Assembly (NCBI GenBank): GCA_963576725.1
Contig: OY755241.1
Coordinates: forward strand, 29,142,853-29,206,852
Reading direction: 5' to 3'
Origin: Azorinus chamasolen
Lineage: Eukaryota; Mollusca; Bivalvia; Cardiida; Solecurtidae
DNA length: 64,000 nt
This document shows, in pieces, positions 62,341 through 64,000 of this stretch. The position numbers and the translations under genes were made by a program. Positions within the stretch are counted from its first letter, which is position 1, and every line of letters starts with the position of its first letter. A model generated the notes under the pieces. It did not search any database. It worked only from the letters and a program-made list of their open reading frames with translations, and was not told where the DNA came from.

Positions 62341-62619
62341 TTAAAATCCTCTACTCCGGGAATATTCATGTAAGAAATAAGGACAACTTGATTACTAATT
62401 AGATTAATTGTTATAATAGCACATGGACACAGGAATGTTTGGCCATGACATGTACTGTAGAATCATATCTATATTATAGCAGAAGCAAACAGAGTAGATC
62501 CTGATCAGACGGCTCCTATAAATTTCTTAAGTGTTCCTTTTCTCTAGTATATGCTCCTTTTCAGTAGCTTTGTTCAAAGAGTTTGGGACTAAAAATAGTC
62601 TATGAGGGAATGGGATAAA
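62341..62619. mobile_element. M1/M2 chimeric MITE; also supplies an empty T site
   Basis: M1 left half (AATATTCATGTAAGAAATAA ... GACGGCTCCTATA) switches at the hairpin tip to an M2 right half (TTCCTTTTCTCTAGTATATG ... GGGAATGGGATAA). It contains TTAGATTAATTGTTATAAT, the unoccupied form of the T insertion at 25825. Confidence 0.8.
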
Positions 62620-62639
62620 ACCTCATATTAGACCTATTA

Positions 62640-62829
62640 GTTGATGGTCGCTTTAGAGAGTTGCGGCCCTTGCACTAAGCGTTAGCTATGGGTTACACTT
62701 ATTTATCCTTGAGACGAATATTCAAGTTGCCATAATCCTGGTCCTTATAAAACCCGGTAACCCACATCCTCGGCGATCCGTTCCATATTCAGATTCCATC
62801 ATTTATGAGTAGAATAACCCCTGATCTCA
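62640..62829. other. stretch with no recognised repeat; TATAAAA present
   Basis: CCTTATAAAACCCGGTAACC at about 62742 looks like a TATA box on the plus strand, but no gene follows. A small T remnant (GGTCGCTTTAGAGAG) is at about 62645. Confidence 0.3.
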
Positions 62830-63032
62830 TTAACCCATTTGCTCCCACGATCCTATATATGGGACGTAGGCAAACAGTGTAGACTCTGATCAGAGTCTAC
62901 ACTGTTTGCTGATAGGAAAATCAATATAAAACAAAAAAAAAATGAAAAATTAGACCAGACATCCCTTAGATAAAAGACAGACTAATCCAATATATAAGCT
63001 TGGAAGAATCCCACTGGGAGCAAATGGGTTAA
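62830..63032. mobile_element. M5 MITE, near-perfect single copy
   Basis: Termini TTAACCCATTTGCTCCCA and TGGGAGCAAATGGGTTAA match over 18 bp including TTAA. The palindrome at 62870-62909 (GCAAACAGTGTAGACTCTGA and its exact complement) is perfect. Total 203 bp. Confidence 0.9.
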
Positions 63033-63125
63033 TATTCAGGATACGCTTTACTATACTGATGCACGTGAGCTATCATGTCCAACACTGGTAATGAATTTTA
63101 CCTCAAACACCAATGTCAACCCTAT

Positions 63126-63332
63126 AACCCATTCCCTCATATTGGAGGTTTTTGACTCTTCTGTAAAAGTCACTTTTTGAAACCAACGTGATAAAAAGAG
63201 CATCTCCTATTTATCACATTGGTTTCATAACTATACGATTTTAAACTTTTCCTTTTCTCTAGTAAATGACCCTTTTCAGTAGATTTATTCAAAGTGATTG
63301 AGTCTAAAAAAGCCTATGAGGTAAAAGGTTAA
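63126..63332. mobile_element. M2 MITE, palindrome shortened
   Basis: ATAACCCATTCCCTCATATT to GAGGTAAAAGGTTAA; hairpin GATAAAAAGAGCATCTCCTA. Confidence 0.78.
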
Positions 63333-63554
63333 AGTTAAGTTCTTTACGATGAATAATTATGTAAGAACTATTGATATCATGACTGTTTGAATATTAAATG
63401 GGCGAGTTTTATTAGTACATGTATACACAAACATATCAATACAGATTGTAATTGTAGAATCGTATCTGTATTATTTAACAAGTCAACATGACAGACCCTG
63501 CTCATGCAGTGGCAGCGATTGTGAAATTGTTATGATATCCCTCTGCAAGGTCTG

Positions 63555-63830
63555 TTGGCTGTTTAAGGCATGTTAGCTGTAAGGTATGTTAGCTGTAAGA
63601 TGAGCTAGCTGTTTTAGCTAAAGTGTGTTAGCTTTAAAATAGGTTTAGCTGTAATGTGTATTAGCCGTTGAATGCGTGTGAGCAGTTTTAGGAGTGTTAG
63701 CTGAAAGCGTGTTAGCTGTTGAAGGAGTGTTAGTTGTAAGGTGTTTTAACTGCAATGTGTGTTAACTGTTAACGGTGTGTTAGCTGAAGTGTTTTAGCTG
63801 TTTAAGGTGTTTAGGTATGTTACTGGTACT
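63555..63830 (+). repeat. GTGTTAGCTGTTAA tandem repeat, irregular
   Basis: About 15 units of 15-20 bp with a GTTAGCTGT(A/T) core. Confidence 0.8.
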
Positions 63831-63847
63831 CTAATTATTTTCTTTTT

Positions 63848-64000
63848 TATGCCCCTATTGACGATAGTCAGGGGGCATATTGTTTTTGCCCTGTCTGTTT
63901 GTTTGTTTGTTTGTTTGTCAGCAACTTTAACATTGGTCATAACTTTTGAGCCAGTCCAGATAGAGACTTGATATTTGGCATACATATGTATCTCATAAAG
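63848..64000 (+). mobile_element. ATGCCCC-type element, cut by the window end
   Basis: TATGCCCCTATTGACGATAG then CAGGGGGCATATTGTTTTTG, GTTTGTTTGTTTGTTTGTC tract and CAACTTTAACATTGGTCATA. Same order as 55288-55687. Confidence 0.88.

Noticed and set aside
1..64000. A complete transposase gene for the M or T families
   Set aside because: No open frame contains a recognisable DDE/D transposase or DNA-binding domain; the longest non-unc-18 frame is the secreted precursor.

Overview
The window is animal genomic DNA, most likely from a bivalve mollusc. It is AT-rich, intron-rich and packed with short non-autonomous transposons. Two repeat types that I associate with bivalve genomes are present: an AGCTCACC...GGTGAGC element and an ATGCCCCC...GGGGGCAT element. 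The one clearly recognisable gene is the 3' half of an invertebrate Unc-18/Rop/STXBP1 (Munc18) orthologue. The species cannot be fixed from the sequence alone.

Region 1 to about 42,000 (+ strand) holds the last seven constant coding exons of Unc-18: 962-1169, 1926-2064, 3010-3119, 25267-25380, 34022-34113, 40463-40617 and 41686-41747. All are GT-AG and phase-compatible, and together encode about 292 residues to the stop. The gene begins upstream of the window. Two possible 12-nt microexons (VFDE at 16283-16294, ELDE at 18969-18980) lie in the 22-kb intron and would each insert four residues at a variable loop. The introns consist largely of MITEs.

Region 42,000-46,300 is intergenic, with MITEs, minisatellites and a possible Penelope-like remnant. 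Region 46,306-61,022 is a head-to-tail segmental duplication (copy 1 46,306-53,578; copy 2 53,581-61,022). Copy 2 runs into the 3' coding exon of an unrecognised secreted, dibasic-rich precursor on the minus strand (60,623-61,183). Copy 1 carries only a truncated version of it (53,176-53,578). Region 61,200-64,000 holds more MITEs, an LTR-like promoter/polyA fragment, a tandem repeat and the start of a second ATGCCCC element.

Repeat families used below. M1: TTAA-CCCTTT ends, long palindrome with core GATCAGACGGCTCC. M2: TTAA ends, palindrome with ATTGTGATAAATAGAG. M3: TTAA ends, CTTCGCTTGC termini, core GATGAGACAGCTCC. M4: core GATCAGAGGGCTCC followed by GTTTGTCATTCAA. M5: a single 203-bp element. 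M6: CTTTAGC termini, core TTTGGATCCAGATGAGACG. T: TACAGTAAAACC ends at TA. FB: foldback with CCATGCTTATAAA. H: hairpin with ACCACTCTTTAGAATCGTCTC. The TTAA targets and CCC/GGG ends of M1-M6 are like piggyBac-type MITEs; T is like pogo/Tigger/mariner-type MITEs. No transposase gene is visible, so all depend on enzymes encoded elsewhere. The most striking observation is that M1, M2, M3, T and partly M4, despite different ends and target sites, share the same hairpin tip, GCTCC-TATA(or TGCA)-GGAGC. Coordinates of repeats are read by eye and may be off by a few bases where no TTAA or TA boundary is quoted.
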